From NCBI RefSeq assembly GCF_036711975.1, contig NC_091972.1, forward strand, positions 32,059,001 through 32,123,000: a stretch of DNA of 64,000 nucleotides, given 5' to 3'. This DNA is from Onthophagus taurus (Eukaryota; Arthropoda; Insecta; Coleoptera; Scarabaeidae). The translations under genes and the position numbers were made by a program. This document shows positions 22,290-34,800 of this stretch, in pieces; the stretch's first letter is position 1, and each line of letters begins with the position of its first letter. Under the pieces are notes generated by a model that worked only from the letters and a program-made list of their open reading frames with translations, did no database searches and had not been told where the DNA came from.

Positions 22290-25200
22290 TATGGGTTTGT
22301 TTTTTTTTTTCAGGTTAAGATGTCGCATTTGCCAAATTTATATGAAATTTACTTAAAAATGAAGAAATTTTCCTCTGCCCTTGAAAGAAATAATTTTTGA
22401 TATCACAATTTTGATTAATATTCATTGAAAAAGTTTTGTTATAAACAATATCATCACAATTTTTAATATTAAATCTTTTTTATGGGTGTATTCAATTTAA
22501 GTAGTTGTGGTCAGATTTACTTCTTACTAATTCTTAGTAAATCATAATCTTTTTAGTATAAACATTCTCAGAATATTTTTTAATTGTAGCATTGTGTAAT
22601 GTTATCAATAATAATCCTATGATTTTATTTGGACTGTTTCTTCAAAAAAGGGTTGATATACATACTTATTTTTCCAATTCTATTCTTCTTTAATGTTAAA
22701 TATCTTTGAATCTACTAAGTATTGAAATCAAAGTTAATAAGGAAAGTTGCACAGTTTTACATGCTCTATCCTATCACATGCACCTAATAAAAGGTTTGTG
22801 GTGAAAGTCGTCTTTATTTTTGTATAATGAATAATTATAATAGTCAAAGAACTGAAGTCATTTACATACTTTAACAACAACTTCTTGCAAAACTAAGATA
22901 TCTCAACCCATTCCAGAGATACTTGCCCTGGGAGTTTTAAATGAAACACCCTGTATATTTGCAGACAATCCATCACACTGTTCACCTCACATCGTTTGGC
23001 AGGTCTAAAACTTTTTCATCAGGTTGTATATACTTAGCTCTAGCCAGGTGATTCTAAAATATTTCACAATTTGGATCAGATGCTCTTTAACTTTAGTTAC
23101 TTCAAGGTTTTTGCAAAGTACTTTATCTTGCACGCATGCGCAAATGACGGATTCTTTCTAGTATTCTTGCACTTGCAGATGATAGGTTTCAACATGATAT
23201 ATTTGTTGCACTTGCGCTGATAGTATGGTTAGTTTTTTAGTTACTTTTTGTATTGCCAACTGTAACTATAACGACATAACGTGTTTTGTTGGTTTGTTTG
23301 TGTACATGTGCCTCAATCTTTCAAAAAATATGTCTTGGCAGTATTGATTACAACTGGAATATTGCAGTTAAAAGTTATCAAATGTAAAGCCAATCGCGCC
23401 AGATATTGCCTCAATAACACCTTGCATGCAAGAAAAATTGCTTACTGTAAAGTGGTCTTTACATTACAATTATATTTTGCTTTACAAGATGAAATTATTC
23501 CACAAGCGATTTTTGTTAAGTAATCGTTTGCATGAAGGTTATCAGATTATTTCATATAAGAATGCGTTCCCATCTTCAGTAGTTATTATGGCACACAGTA
23601 TAGGGTCGTTACATAAGTACAGTGATGACGTCGGGTACGATAATTAATTAACACACTGTATATTAAATCAACTGATATGTTTACGTTACATTCAAAAAGA
23701 TTTCCAAAACACTTTATTTTTTCTTCCTCATAAATTTCTTCTTAAAATCTCGTGGAAATTGAGAAGAGGGTTTGTTTTTTTGCAGGTTATGATGTCGCAT
23801 TTGCCAAATTTATATGAAAATTATGAAATTTACTTAAAATATGAAGAAATTTTCCTCTGCCCTTGAAAGAAATAATTTTTGATATCACGATTTTTAAAGC
23901 GTTTTAATTAATATTGAAAAAGTTTTTTATAAACAATATTATCACAATTTTTAATATTAAATCCTTCTTATGGATGTATTCCGTTTAAGTAGTTGTGGTC
24001 AGATTTAAATTAGTAGTACTTCTTACAAATTCTTGGTAAATCATAATCTTTTTAGTATAAACATTCTCAGAATATTTTTTAATTGTAGCATTGTGTAATG
24101 TTATCAATAATAATCCTATGATTTTATTTGGACTGTTTCTTCAAAAAAGGGTCGATATACATACTTATTTTTTCAATTCTATTCTTCTTTAATGTTAAAT
24201 ATCTTCGAATCTACTAAGTATTGAAATCAAAGTTAATAAGGAAAGTTGCACAGTTTTACATGCTCTGTCCTATCACATGCTCCTAATAAAAAGTTTGTGA
24301 TGAAACTCATCTTTATTTTTGTATAATGGATAATTATAATACTCAAAGAACTAAAGTCATTTACGTACTTTAACAACAACTTCTTACAAAACTAAGATAT
24401 CTCAACCCATTCCAGAGATACTTGGCCTGGGAGTTTTAAATGAAACACCCTGTATATTTGCAGACAATCCATCATACTGTTCCACCTCACATTGCTTGGC
24501 AGATCTAAAACTTTTTCATCAGGTTGTATATACTTAGCTCTAGCCAGGTGATTCTAAAATATTTCACAATTTGGATCAGATGATCTTTGACTTTAGTTAC
24601 TTAAAGGTTTTTGCAAAGTACTTTATCTTGCACGCATGCGCAAATGACGTGTTCTTTCTGGTATTCTTGCAATTGCAGATGATAGGTTTGAACATGATAG
24701 ATTTCTTGCACTTGCGCTGATAGTATGGTTAGTTTTTAGTTACTTTTTGTATTGCCAACTATAAACTATAACGACATAACGTGTTTTGTTGGTTTGTTTG
24801 TGTACATGTGCCTCAATCTTTCAAAAAATATGTCTTGGCAGTATTGATTACAACTGGAATATTGCAGTTAAAAGTTACCAAATGTAAAGCTAATCGCGCT
24901 AGATATTGCCGCAATAACACCTTGCATGCAAGAAAAATTGCTTACTGTAAAGTGATCTTTACATTACAATTATATTTTGCTTTACAAGATGAAATTATTC
25001 CACAAGAGATTTTTGTTAAGTAATCGTCTATATGGAGGTTATCAGATTATTGCATATAAGAATGCGTTCCCATCTTCAGTAGTTATTATGGCACACAGTA
25101 TAGGGCCGTTACATATGTAAGTACAGTGATGACGTCGGGTACGATAATTAATTAATACACTGTATATTAGACCAACCATCAACTGATATGTTTACGTTAC

Positions 25201-26762
25201 ATTCAAAAAGATTTTCAAAACACTTTATTTTTTATTCCTCATAAATTTCTTCTAAAAATCTCGTGGAAATTGAGAAGAGGGTTTGTTTTTTTGCAGGTTA
25301 TGATGTCGCATTTGCCAAATTTATATGAAAATTATGAAATTTACTTAAAATATGAAGAAATTTTCCTCTGCCCTTGAAAGAAATAATTTTTGATATCACG
25401 ATTTTTAAAGCGTTTTAATTAATATTGAAAAAGTTTTTTTTATAAACAATATCATCACGATTTTTAATATTAAATCCTTTTTATGGATGTATTCCGTTTA
25501 AGTAGTTGTGGTCAGATTTAAATTGGTACTTCTTAGAATTAGTACTTCTTACAAATTCTTAGTAAATCATAATCTTTTTAGTATAAACATTCTCAGAATG
25601 TTTTTTAATTGTTGCATTGTGTAATGTTATCAATAAGAATCCTATGATTTTATTTGGAATGTTTCTTCAAAAAAGGGCCGATATACATTTTTATTTTTTC
25701 AATTCTATTCTTCCTTAATGTTAAATATCTTCGAATCTACTAAGTATTGAAATCAAAGTTAATAAGGAAAGTTGCACAGTTTTACATGCTCTGTCCTATC
25801 ACATGCTCCTAATAAAAAGTTTGTGATGAAACTCATCTTTATTTTTGTATAATGGATAATTATAATACTCAAACAACTGAAGTCATTTACATACTTTAAC
25901 AACAACTTCTTACAAAACTAACATATCTCAACCCATTCCAGAGATACTTGCCCTGGGAGTTTTAAATGAAACACCCTGTATATTTGCAGACAATCCATCA
26001 TACTGTTTCACCTCACATTGCTTGGCAGGTCTAAACCTTTTTCATCAGGTTGTATATACTTAGCTCTAGCCAGGTGATTCTAAAATATTTCACAATTTGG
26101 ATCAGATGCTCTTTGACTTTAGTTATTTCAAGGTTTTTGCAAAGTACTTTATCTTCCACGCATGCGCAAATGACGCGTTCTTTTTGATATTCTTGCACTT
26201 GCAGATGATAGGTTTGGACATGATATATTTCTTGCACTTGCGTTGATAGTATGGTTAGTTTTTGTATTACCAACTGTAAAATATAACGTTAAAATATAAA
26301 AAGTTGCCAAATATAAAGCCAATTGCGCTAGATATTGCCGCAATAATTTCGTGCAAGATACCTGGCATGCAAGAAAAATTGCTTACTGTAAAGTGGCCTT
26401 TACATTACAATTATATTTTGCTTTACAAGATGAAATTATTCCACAAGCAATTTTTGTTAAGTAATCGTTTGTATTTAGGTTATCAGATTATTTCATATAA
26501 GAATGCGTTCTCTTCTTTAGTTAGTCTGGCACACAGTATAGGGTCGTTACATAAGTACATTAGACTAACCATCAACTGATATGTTTACGTTACAGCCAGA
26601 AAGATTTCCAAAACACTTTATTTTTTCTTCCTCAAAATTTCTTCTAAAAATGTCGTGAAATTTTTTTTTCCTGAATGACGGGTCAAAACCAAAGTTAAAG
26701 AATAAAAGGTATATACGGAAACTAAATTGAGAGATATTTAAATAAATGAAAGAGGGTTTGTT
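22290..26762. repeat. Tandem array: three ~1.49-kb units, followed by a divergent fourth
   Basis: The marker GATGTCGCATTTGCCAAATT recurs at about 22320, 23792, 25303 and 26779, giving spacings of 1,472, 1,511 and 1,476 bp. Other markers repeat with the same register: CACGCATGCGCAAATGACG, TTTGCTTTACAAGATGAAAT and TATGTTTACGTTACA. Units 2 and 3 look most alike. Unit 3 lacks the stretch that begins GTGTTTTGTTGGTTTGTTTG in units 1 and 2. On the minus strand each unit carries a piece of hAT-like transposase (VKEHLIQIVKYFR region), so the unit seems to be built from an internally rearranged transposon. The short ORFs inside are not genes. Confidence 0.85.
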
Positions 26763-27744
26763 TTTTTTGAAGGTTAAGATGTCGCATTTGCCAAATTTAT
26801 ATGAAAATTATGAAATTCACTTAAAATATGAAGAAATTTTCCTCTGCCCTTGAAAGAAATAATTATTGATATCACGATTTTAATTAATATTAATTGAAAT
26901 TTTTTTTTATAATATCACGTTTTTTTAATATTAACTCTTTTTTATGGATGTATTCCATTGAAGTAGTTGTGGTCAGATTTAAATTGGTAGTACTTCTTAC
27001 GAGTTCTTAGTAAATCATAATCTCGTTTAGTATAAACATTCTCAGAATATTTTTTAATTGTTGTATTGTGTAATGTTATCAATAACAATCCTATGATTTT
27101 ATTTGGAATGTTTCTTCAAGAAAGGCTCAATACGCATTTTCATTTTTTCCATACATCAATTTTGTGATTTTCAGTAAAATATTGTAGAGGTTCGAAAAGT
27201 TTTCTTATACTGTAATATTTGTTAAATTTTCACAAGTATTAAGCTTTCTTATTATTGACTCAACAGTAAAATTAAATATGATGACTTCTAGAACCAGGGT
27301 TCGCCCGATTTAAATCACTTGATTTAAAACACGATTTTAATCAATGATTTAAATCAAGTGATTTTTTTATATTAATCAATATTTATTTGTCTTTCTCTTT
27401 CATCGTCAATTTATATTTTGCTTTAGTTATATCTAAAATATATGCAATTAAATGGTAGAGTGTAAGTGCCTGTTTTGTGCATATCTGAGTTTTGTGTGTC
27501 TTTAAGACAGTGATAATTCCAATTTTTTCTCAAATGCACTCCTAATTCCTTCTACACTTCTACAGCATTATATAGAATAGGTGCTTTATTTTGCAATTTG
27601 GCAAGTCTTCGTGATATTGGCTTTAAGATATTTAAGTAATCTTGTTCAGATCATTTAAGACCAATATTAGATACTTTTTTGGTATATTGTAGGATCCATT
27701 TTCTTTTTATTTTCTTCACATATTTTTGATAATTTTTCCCTTTG

Positions 27745-28067
27745 TTCCACCTCACATTGCTTGGCAGGACTAAAACTTTTTCGTCGGGTTGCATATACTT
27801 AACTTTAGCCAGGTGATTCTAAAATATTTCACAATTTGGATCAGATGTTCTTTGACTTTAGTTACTTCAAAGTCTTTGCAAAGCAAATGTAAAAAACGAG
27901 CTGGGGAAAGGTATAACAGAACCATTGAAACCTAATTTTTGATCTATGTTTCTTCTCATACATGTCATATTTGCAGCGTTATCTGTTACAAATGACGTCA
28001 CATTACAATTAGAACACCCCAGTGCAAGGAACAGACAAGTACGCCAAAGTAAAAAGTTGGAAAACAA
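27745..28067 (-). pseudogene. hAT transposase fragment
   Basis: Minus-strand frames give VTSFVTDNAANMTCMRRNID, the conserved V-T-D-N-A-x-N-M block of hAT transposases. Further on in another frame they give KVKEHLIQIVKYFRI and a degenerate QPDEKVL...VRW, equivalent to the K-x-L-V-L-P-x-x-x-R-W-N region. The order is right for one hAT protein read on the minus strand, but it is frameshifted and truncated. Confidence 0.6.
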
Positions 28068-28299
28068 AGAAAAACTGTTTATTCTTTTTTATTATGATTT
28101 TGACGGTTTCTGTGATATCTACATAGTGGATAAGTGTGTAGATGTTAGTTTTAGATACATTTTAATTACTAATTATTTTTTGTTTTTTTCTGCATAAAAA
28201 GTTTCTAAATCAGATGTCTAGTTTTTGCACCTGAAATTCGTGTAGCGAATATTTGTTATCAAAACTAAATACCATACCATCTGCCTCTTGATGGTGATT

Positions 28300-29010
28300 T
28301 GTATTAAAAGAAAACCAGTTTTTCAACAAAAAGAGGATGTCTGATTTTTGCACCAAATAATCAGGTATCTCGCTTGTTGGTTAGGATTTTCAAGAATGTA
28401 AACTAAAAATATGGGAGAACGGACACTAACGCTCACTTGAATCACCGGAATCTTTTGTTTATCGTATCGAAAGAGGCGATATTTGGAAATTGTGAATTTT
28501 TCTCCGTGTGATGTAGTAGTTTTTTAAAACTTATCAATAAAATGACTTTTATAGTCCAGTAACATTTCTTGATGGACAGTAATAGTTTGAAAATTACGCG
28601 AGGCCAAGTTAATGATTCTAGCATATTCTTGGGACAAGTAAATTTTCTCATGCTCTTTTCTTTTCTTGCGTTATCCTCCCAAAAGTTCAATCACAGGGGA
28701 GAAGAGAACTGTGTCCTGGTTCTGGTAGTCTGTGAATCATTACTTTAAATCGTCCCATTTTTACAAGAGTATACAAAAACTGCACCATAACAGCTGTTTT
28801 GTTTTGTGAGCTGCAGTTGCCTGAATAAAATATGCAAGTCTGTGACTTTTGCATCTAGTTTAGTTGCAATAAAATGATTTAGCAAACTAACTACAACACT
28901 CTGACCCTTTGAACCAGTCAGCTCGTTATACAAATAATAAATGCTTGTGTTTGAGCTGACAGAGGGCAGCGGAACATTTTGTTGAAAATCCATTAAAATT
29001 GTTTCAATGT
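28300..29010 (-). pseudogene. Second DDE-type transposase fragment of an unnamed insect family
   Basis: The minus strand encodes MDFQQNVPLPSVSSNTSIYY and SLLNHFIATKLDAKVTDLHI. After a shift it continues as CSSQNKTAVMVQFLYTLVKM. D-F-Q-x-x-x-P-x-P near the start and a D-x-C-x-x-Q-N-K-x-x-x-V-x-x-F-L block are typical of a transposase family that is common in insect genomes but whose superfamily name I cannot give confidently. Downstream pieces around 28442-28690 (VHQEMLLDYKSHF, FTISKYRLFRYD) fit its C-terminal part. Frames are broken; it is dead. Confidence 0.5.
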
Positions 29011-30038
29011 GACCGTTATCAATAGCAACATTTTATGCCTTTATAAAATGTTCCAGCTTTAAGGAGATGTAGTTTCTTTTCTGCCTCTAACTGTGTTTTT
29101 ATATCAGCAGTGTTTCCAGCAGGAACTTTTAAGTCATATTCTTCGCAAGTTTGACATGTGTCTGTTTTCGGTTTTCCAAAACGACATGTTTTCCAAAGAC
29201 ACTGACATGTTATGATGATATCCTCTTACAAAATCAAGACAGAAGTCATATCTCAATTTTCCCAAAAGGTAGAGATGTCCGGTTCTTACACTGGGGTGTT
29301 CAATTACATTTTGCTTTACAAGATGAAATTATTCCACAAGCAATTTTTGTTAAATAATCGTTTAAGTTTATCAGATGTATCTATTATTTCATATAAGAAT
29401 TCGTTCCCATCTTCAGTAGTTATGGTGACACACAGTATAATAGGGTCATTACGTAAGTACATTAGATCAACCATCAGCTGATATGTTTACGTTACATCCA
29501 AAAAGATTTCCAAAACACTTTATTTTTTCTTCCTCATAAATTTCTTCTAAAAATCTCGTGACATTTTTTTTTCCTGAATGACGGGTTTGTATTTACTTAA
29601 ACAGATCAAAACCAAAGTTAAAGGATTAAAAGATATGTACGGAAAGTAAATTGAGAGATATTTAAATAAATCAAAGAAATCTTGATTTTTTTAAAATATC
29701 AATGATTTTTTATTAAACAAAAAGAAATCATGATTTTTCCACCTAATTTAGAACTAAGTAGGTAATATGAAGGTTACCAGAACATTGAATGTAACTATCG
29801 CAAAATATCATTTCTTATGGAAGTGAATTATATTAGCATTTTTTTTGTAACCAATAATTTTATGAACAGCATAGCTTTCTGCAGAGACTGAATCTTACAC
29901 ATTTTGCTTGTCATCATCAGTCTTATTAACGCATAATAAAAAAATCATTTGTCATATGTATGTATTTATTTATATATTACATATTACATTATTTTTGGTT
30001 TGGTAATTTAACACATTCCAAAAAAAATTTAATATTAA

Positions 30039-31393
30039 GGGGGATTCCGGTATACACATTTTTCAACATTTTTTTCATTGTTTTGCAATTATGGTTGTAG
30101 AATATGTTTGTGAGAGTATGTTTAAAAATTCGCATTGTTTTGGAAGATTTAGCGTATGAAACATACTCTTCTATATAGTGTAAGTGGAACACTGATGGTG
30201 TAAATAAAGGCGATTTTCTTTCTCCCCTTTACTTGAAACTTTAAAAAGCGAGTTTTAGACCATTTTGCTATACTTCATACTATTCATCTTTGTTGTACCA
30301 TATTGTTGACTTTCATACAAAAGAATTTGCAAGAAAGTGTGATCTAACAAGGTTCGGCTTGGATATTTGAAGACAATCTGAGTCTGTTGAAGATGATGAA
30401 CAAAGAAATTTGGGCAGAGTGTATAAATACTATCATAAAAGTTTCACAGATCCAAAACCACATCAAAACTATAAACTATCTGGAAGAATGTGACAGTTGG
30501 TGTAAATTGCGTAAAGTCGAATCCGCCGGCACATTCAACAGTTTTTGTCATAAAGTCTACCGCTGAATTTATAGGCTTTAAAGAAATTAAAGTCAGCGCA
30601 CAATCATAAAAAAATAATGAGTCGGTTACCCACAAATTTGGAATTTTACTCGGAAACATTTACATTGTAAAACTTTAACAATTGAAAGTGTTGTTATAAT
30701 CTTTAATAACCAATTTATTTAAAAATGGCTAACAAGCAGAATTTCTAACACATAGTCGCTATGAGATGCGCATTAACCGAGCAGGAATACGCTCGCCTGA
30801 TTTCGCAAGAAGTAAACAACGTGAGACGAAAGTGCGAACTTGCATGATATGATGTACGACCTGTAAAAGGGACCCCTTTATGGATCCTGGAATAGCAAAT
30901 TAACTGTAAATGCTTGTATCACAAAGTTTCCACAATATAATTATGCTCAAACTGTGTATACATATTAATCGTATACATAGTTTTCATCTGAACTAGAATT
31001 AAGTTAAAATGTTCATTTTTATTAATTCTAGAGCCCTGTAATGCAATCTTCAAATTGGCACATTTTTGTTTCTTTTGAAGTTGTTTTTTGTTTATTCTAG
31101 TATAGCTTAGGATAGCTTGAGATGTATATTTTAAGAATTTTATTAGATTATTAGTTTTAGATAAGCAGAACGGCCGTAAATCATGGTTACCGTGCAAAAT
31201 GACAAAGTTTTGTATTGCTGTTGTAAAAGACGTATATTGAAACATAATGAAATAAAAATACTTCTTCTAAGTACTCAATATGTGCACTAATATATAGGAG
31301 ATAAGTTTTGGTATAAATAACCTTAAACAGTTTGCACAAAAAATTAATGAAGATTGCTAAAAAAGTCTGATTCTAGACCGGAATCATCCCCTC
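30039..31393 (+). mobile_element. Second Kolobok-like element with TTAA flanks
   Basis: The left terminus GGGGGATTCCGGTATACAC and the inverted right terminus GAGGGGATGATTCCGGTCTA align with a 3-bp gap, and TTAA abuts both (30035-30038, 31394-31397). The plus strand near 30460-30560 reads EECDSWCKLRKVESAGTFNS, matching the D-S-W-C block of the transposase in the 16286-17543 element (GEDSWCVWQKRTALG). The rest of the transposase is not recognisable, so it is a decayed or non-autonomous relative. Confidence 0.6.
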
Positions 31394-31439
31394 TTAAGAA
31401 ATGGAGTACTTTTCGGAAAGATATGTTTCTTTAAATATA

Positions 31440-31810
31440 CAGGTGTCCCATATCTTCCCCATTAGAGCATTATACGGTTGAAGGATACATTATTCTGAAG
31501 CGATATTTCTAATAAATTTTTTTCGAAATGTTATAATAACCCCACCGGAACTGTTTAAAGTCGTCCAATAGGAGATCGTAAATCAGACTCAAGCAATCGG
31601 TCCCACCCTTGGCCGGTCCGCCGCGCCGTTCATAACTCGTTTCTCACGTGTACTCATCAATAGATTCGACACGGAAAGAGAAATAAACTTTTTCCGTGAA
31701 TCGCTATTGGACGACTTTAAACAGTTCCCGTGCGGTTATTATAAACATTTCGAAAAATTTGTATCCTTCAACCGTGTGATGCTCTGATGCAGAAGATACG
31801 GGACAACCTG
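31440..31810. mobile_element. 371-bp fold-back MITE with ~120-bp TIRs
   Basis: The left end CAGGTGTCCCATATCTTC and the inverted right end CAGGTTGTCCCGTATCTTC continue to pair through CGGTTGAAGGATAC, AATTTTTCGAAATGTT and GAACTGTTTAAAGTCGTCCA. TA flanks both ends. The small centre is GC-rich (GGCCGGTCCGCCGCGCCG). No coding capacity; probably mobilised by a Tc1/mariner enzyme. Confidence 0.85.
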
Positions 31811-31860
31811 TATAAAATAGCCAAATTAATAAGTTTCATCTTCTGGTCTTTTTTATTTAC

Positions 31861-31898
31861 TGTCTGACCGGTTTCGGCTTACGCCATCATCAGAGACA
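31861..31898 (-). ncRNA. Hammerhead-ribozyme-like motif, copy 2
   Basis: The 38-nt minus-strand order is TGTCT (stem I), CTGATGA core, T, then GGC-GTAA-GCC (3-bp stem II with a GNRA-type loop), the GAAA core, CCGG (minimal stem III), TC at the cleavage position, and AGACA pairing perfectly with TGTCT. It shares the CTGANGA...GAAACCGG skeleton with 6861-6909. The unpaired T before stem II is non-canonical, so self-cleavage is unproven. Confidence 0.4.
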
Positions 31899-34800
31899 TT
31901 AATAATATAATATTGGATTTTAGTAACATGTTAGATTCATTATGTTGCTCATATAGACGGCTTATCACAAATATACACGTTAAAAAATTAAAAATTATGA
32001 AAGATAAACATTAAAATGCACGTTAAAAGTTTAAATTTTACAATAAAAATATAAATCAACACTATTATACTCGGATTGTTGTCAATTTTTTTCTTTTGTC
32101 GTTTGTATGTCCTCCCCTCCCCTTTGTATGTTACTGTATTCTGCGTGTACAATTTTTTTTGCTGATCTTGTTCCTTGCCAGCAAACTTTACTATGTTATC
32201 CTCCATTATTTGCTGTAAGTTACGCATCCTTAATTTCGTTATTAACTATTGAAATTGCTTGATAATTTAATCCATATGGCAAACTATGATGGGCTACATG
32301 GTCTATGGCTACATCCTATCTAAGTTCCATGTTTGAAGTGAATGGTATTGATGTCATATCGATCCTCCTTGTTCTATTAAGATTCGAGAGTTTTTCAACC
32401 TTCAAAAAAGCTAAAAACAGTTTTCTTCTTTGCGTAATCGATTTCTTTATAATTCGTCCCACATAGACCCAGTGACGATTCGAATGTTGTTTCTTAGTCT
32501 CTTAGCCACTCTTAATGGTGGGATACCACGATAAATTTCAGAATTATTTGCGTCTCCTTTTTCCAATACTTAATTAGTGCTTTCTCCTGGTGTACTGGTG
32601 GTTTTTCTTTTCGCGATACTCCGTTATATAGGCGCAGAAGTATGTTCCTCTTTGTACTATATGCTGTGCACTTTGGCCTTTATTCTTTTCGACATTGATT
32701 TGTCTTATCCGGCCACCTTTCCATTCTTTAATTCTCCAATTGCTGCCTGTAAATACTCTTCGTTTATCTTCTTTTTATTCTCTCTCCTTATCTTCTATCA
32801 AGAGTTTTCTCTTTGCTTCTTGTTGACTAATTAGTAATTCTCCATAATACTTCCTCCATCTTTCCATAACTACTATTATTTTCTTCATTCCATTTTGATC
32901 TTTTTTTGTTTTTAAAAATTTGAGTATTTGTTAAATAAGTTTTTGGCTAATTGTTCTTGATCTTTTGACTTTTTCTTTCTGCTTGGTAACCTTTACTTAC
33001 AATATTTCTGTTCATTCTAGCATTTTGTATTCTCCGGGATTTCTTCTTGACGCTTTCTTTAATTAATTTTCCCTCCACATTGGCCTGTTCCTATTTTGAC
33101 GATATTTCCCAATCCTTCTTGCGTAATCTGTTCATTCCTATTCCTATACTCTGCATTACTTTTCATCAACCCTTTCTTTCGTTTTCTATCCGGTCTCTAA
33201 TTTCTTTTGTTGTTATACTATAGTATATCGTGTCTTCTCGCGGAAGCAGTTGGCCATTTCAAAAAGGGCCAAGAGTGGGTTAAAGTGAAAGGCAGTAAAA
33301 TAAGAATAGTGCTTTACCGACCGTAATCTAATTGAAATATATTTATTATATAATAAAAATTATTATATTATATAAAAATATATTTTATTATGGATATGCT
33401 TGCCTTGGAAACTACATCCTCGACTCCACATAAAATATCTACTATTAATTATATGTTAAAAGTTTTACAAATATGCTTTGTTTCCATGTATCTGGTTCTT
33501 TTACAAATAAAACTGATTCCTAATGTTACGGTGAACATGTCCGTAATGTTGCTAAAAAATATTTGCTCGTAGGTGTTGTTATATCTTGACTTCTGAATCT
33601 TATTTCTTTGAGTTTGAATTTCTGTTTTAACACTCCTTTCTGGTAGACCGACCACCATTTCCATTATTTTCCATTTGCTTCTTCTGTTCCTATTTGTTTT
33701 AAGTATACTCCCTTTGTCATAAATTACGGTATACATGTCCGTTTTTATTTTTTTCCCAAATTAATTAACAAGAGCTTTTTAGTACATATTATCGATACGC
33801 GTAAGCGCGCTTCACAGCGAAATTGTTCGTTCTTCATATGTTGAATTTGGTAACTGTTGCTCCGTCGCAATCAAAAGCTTTATTTAAATTGTATTTTCGA
33901 CTACCATTTTTTACATTTCATGGCGTTTTCTCCACTTTTATTCTTGCGTTTGGTAGGTTCTTAAATTTTTCCTCTAAAATATTACTTTTGAAGTCATGAA
34001 CATTACTTACTAAGCTTTTGTTCATCAAGTAGCACATAATGCGATTATTTTATTCTGACACGGAAAATATTTTCTATTCATCTTTATGATATCTTTTATC
34101 ATATTTGTTCTTCAACCATATGTCAAATGCGGGACAGAAACGTCGAATCTGATTGCAGCTTCGTTAACAGTATCACCGCTTAATTTGTTTCTTCTTTATG
34201 TTGCAGTAAAATTCCATTGTGTTGGTCACAAGTGATTCAAAATCATCAATATATATAGTTAAAGTCCAAAATTTGTAGTACTTGTAGAGATCTTAGCCGC
34301 TGATTAGGGAAAATTATTGCCCGCTTCAAACTGAAAGAAAAGCTTTTCTGCTTTAGTATACCTAACAATTAAAATGTATAAAACAAAATATGTTGTTCAT
34401 CAAGGACCTAAGTACGCTTTAGTCAAGGTATCGTTATGTGTTTTTTGAAAGATTGACTATGAATACTTCTCTTAATATTCCAAACTTAAATACATTATAA
34501 GTAAAGTTTCAGAGAAATCTAGTACCGCAATCTACAACTATTTTTTTGAGAAACAAAGAGAGTAAATTTGAAATAAGTTCTTTACTTAAAATGGTCAGTC
34601 TAATTTGCTCGCATGATATCTTTTTCCATCCTTAACAAAATATTTATTATTATTTTTATTTGTTTATTATTTCATTATTTTACATGATTAATATATTTAG
34701 ATATAATTTATTTAAAGCAATTAAAAGACTTTTCTCTATCACTTCACTTCATAATCATAAATACTCCGCTATCCCTTTGTTTACTTGATAGGTAAACGCT

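Larger units (their letters stand above)
26763..29690. repeat. Fourth, divergent unit of the array, interrupted by other elements
   Basis: Homology to units 1-3 is found in three blocks: 26763-27145, about 27745-27885 and 29307-29525. The intervening DNA is different and includes a hAT terminus and two transposase fragments. Its tail after 29574 (CCTGAATGACGGG, then AAATTGAGAGATATTTAAAT) is shared with the end of unit 3 at 26667-26755 but not with units 1 and 2. Confidence 0.7.
27295..29746 (-). mobile_element. hAT-like transposon with internal insertion
   Basis: The left end CAGGGTTCGCCCGATTTAAA has a hAT-type terminus. The right end is more degenerate, but candidate 8-bp target duplications TCTAGAAC (27287-27294) and TTTAGAAC (29747-29754) match at 7 of 8 positions. 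The interior near both ends is rich in AAATCATGATTT-like palindromes. The minus strand encodes hAT transposase pieces, and an unrelated transposase fragment lies at 28300-29010. Confidence 0.5.

Noticed and set aside
23281..25023. Repeated 80-codon frames starting MFCWFVCVHVPQ
   Set aside because: Present only because the tandem unit is repeated; no homology to a known protein, and units 3 and 4 do not keep the frame.
32577..32834. 85-codon hydrophobic plus-strand frame resembling a membrane protein
   Set aside because: Phe/Leu/Ile-rich translation of a T-rich strand; the opposite strand looks like decayed LINE linker sequence.
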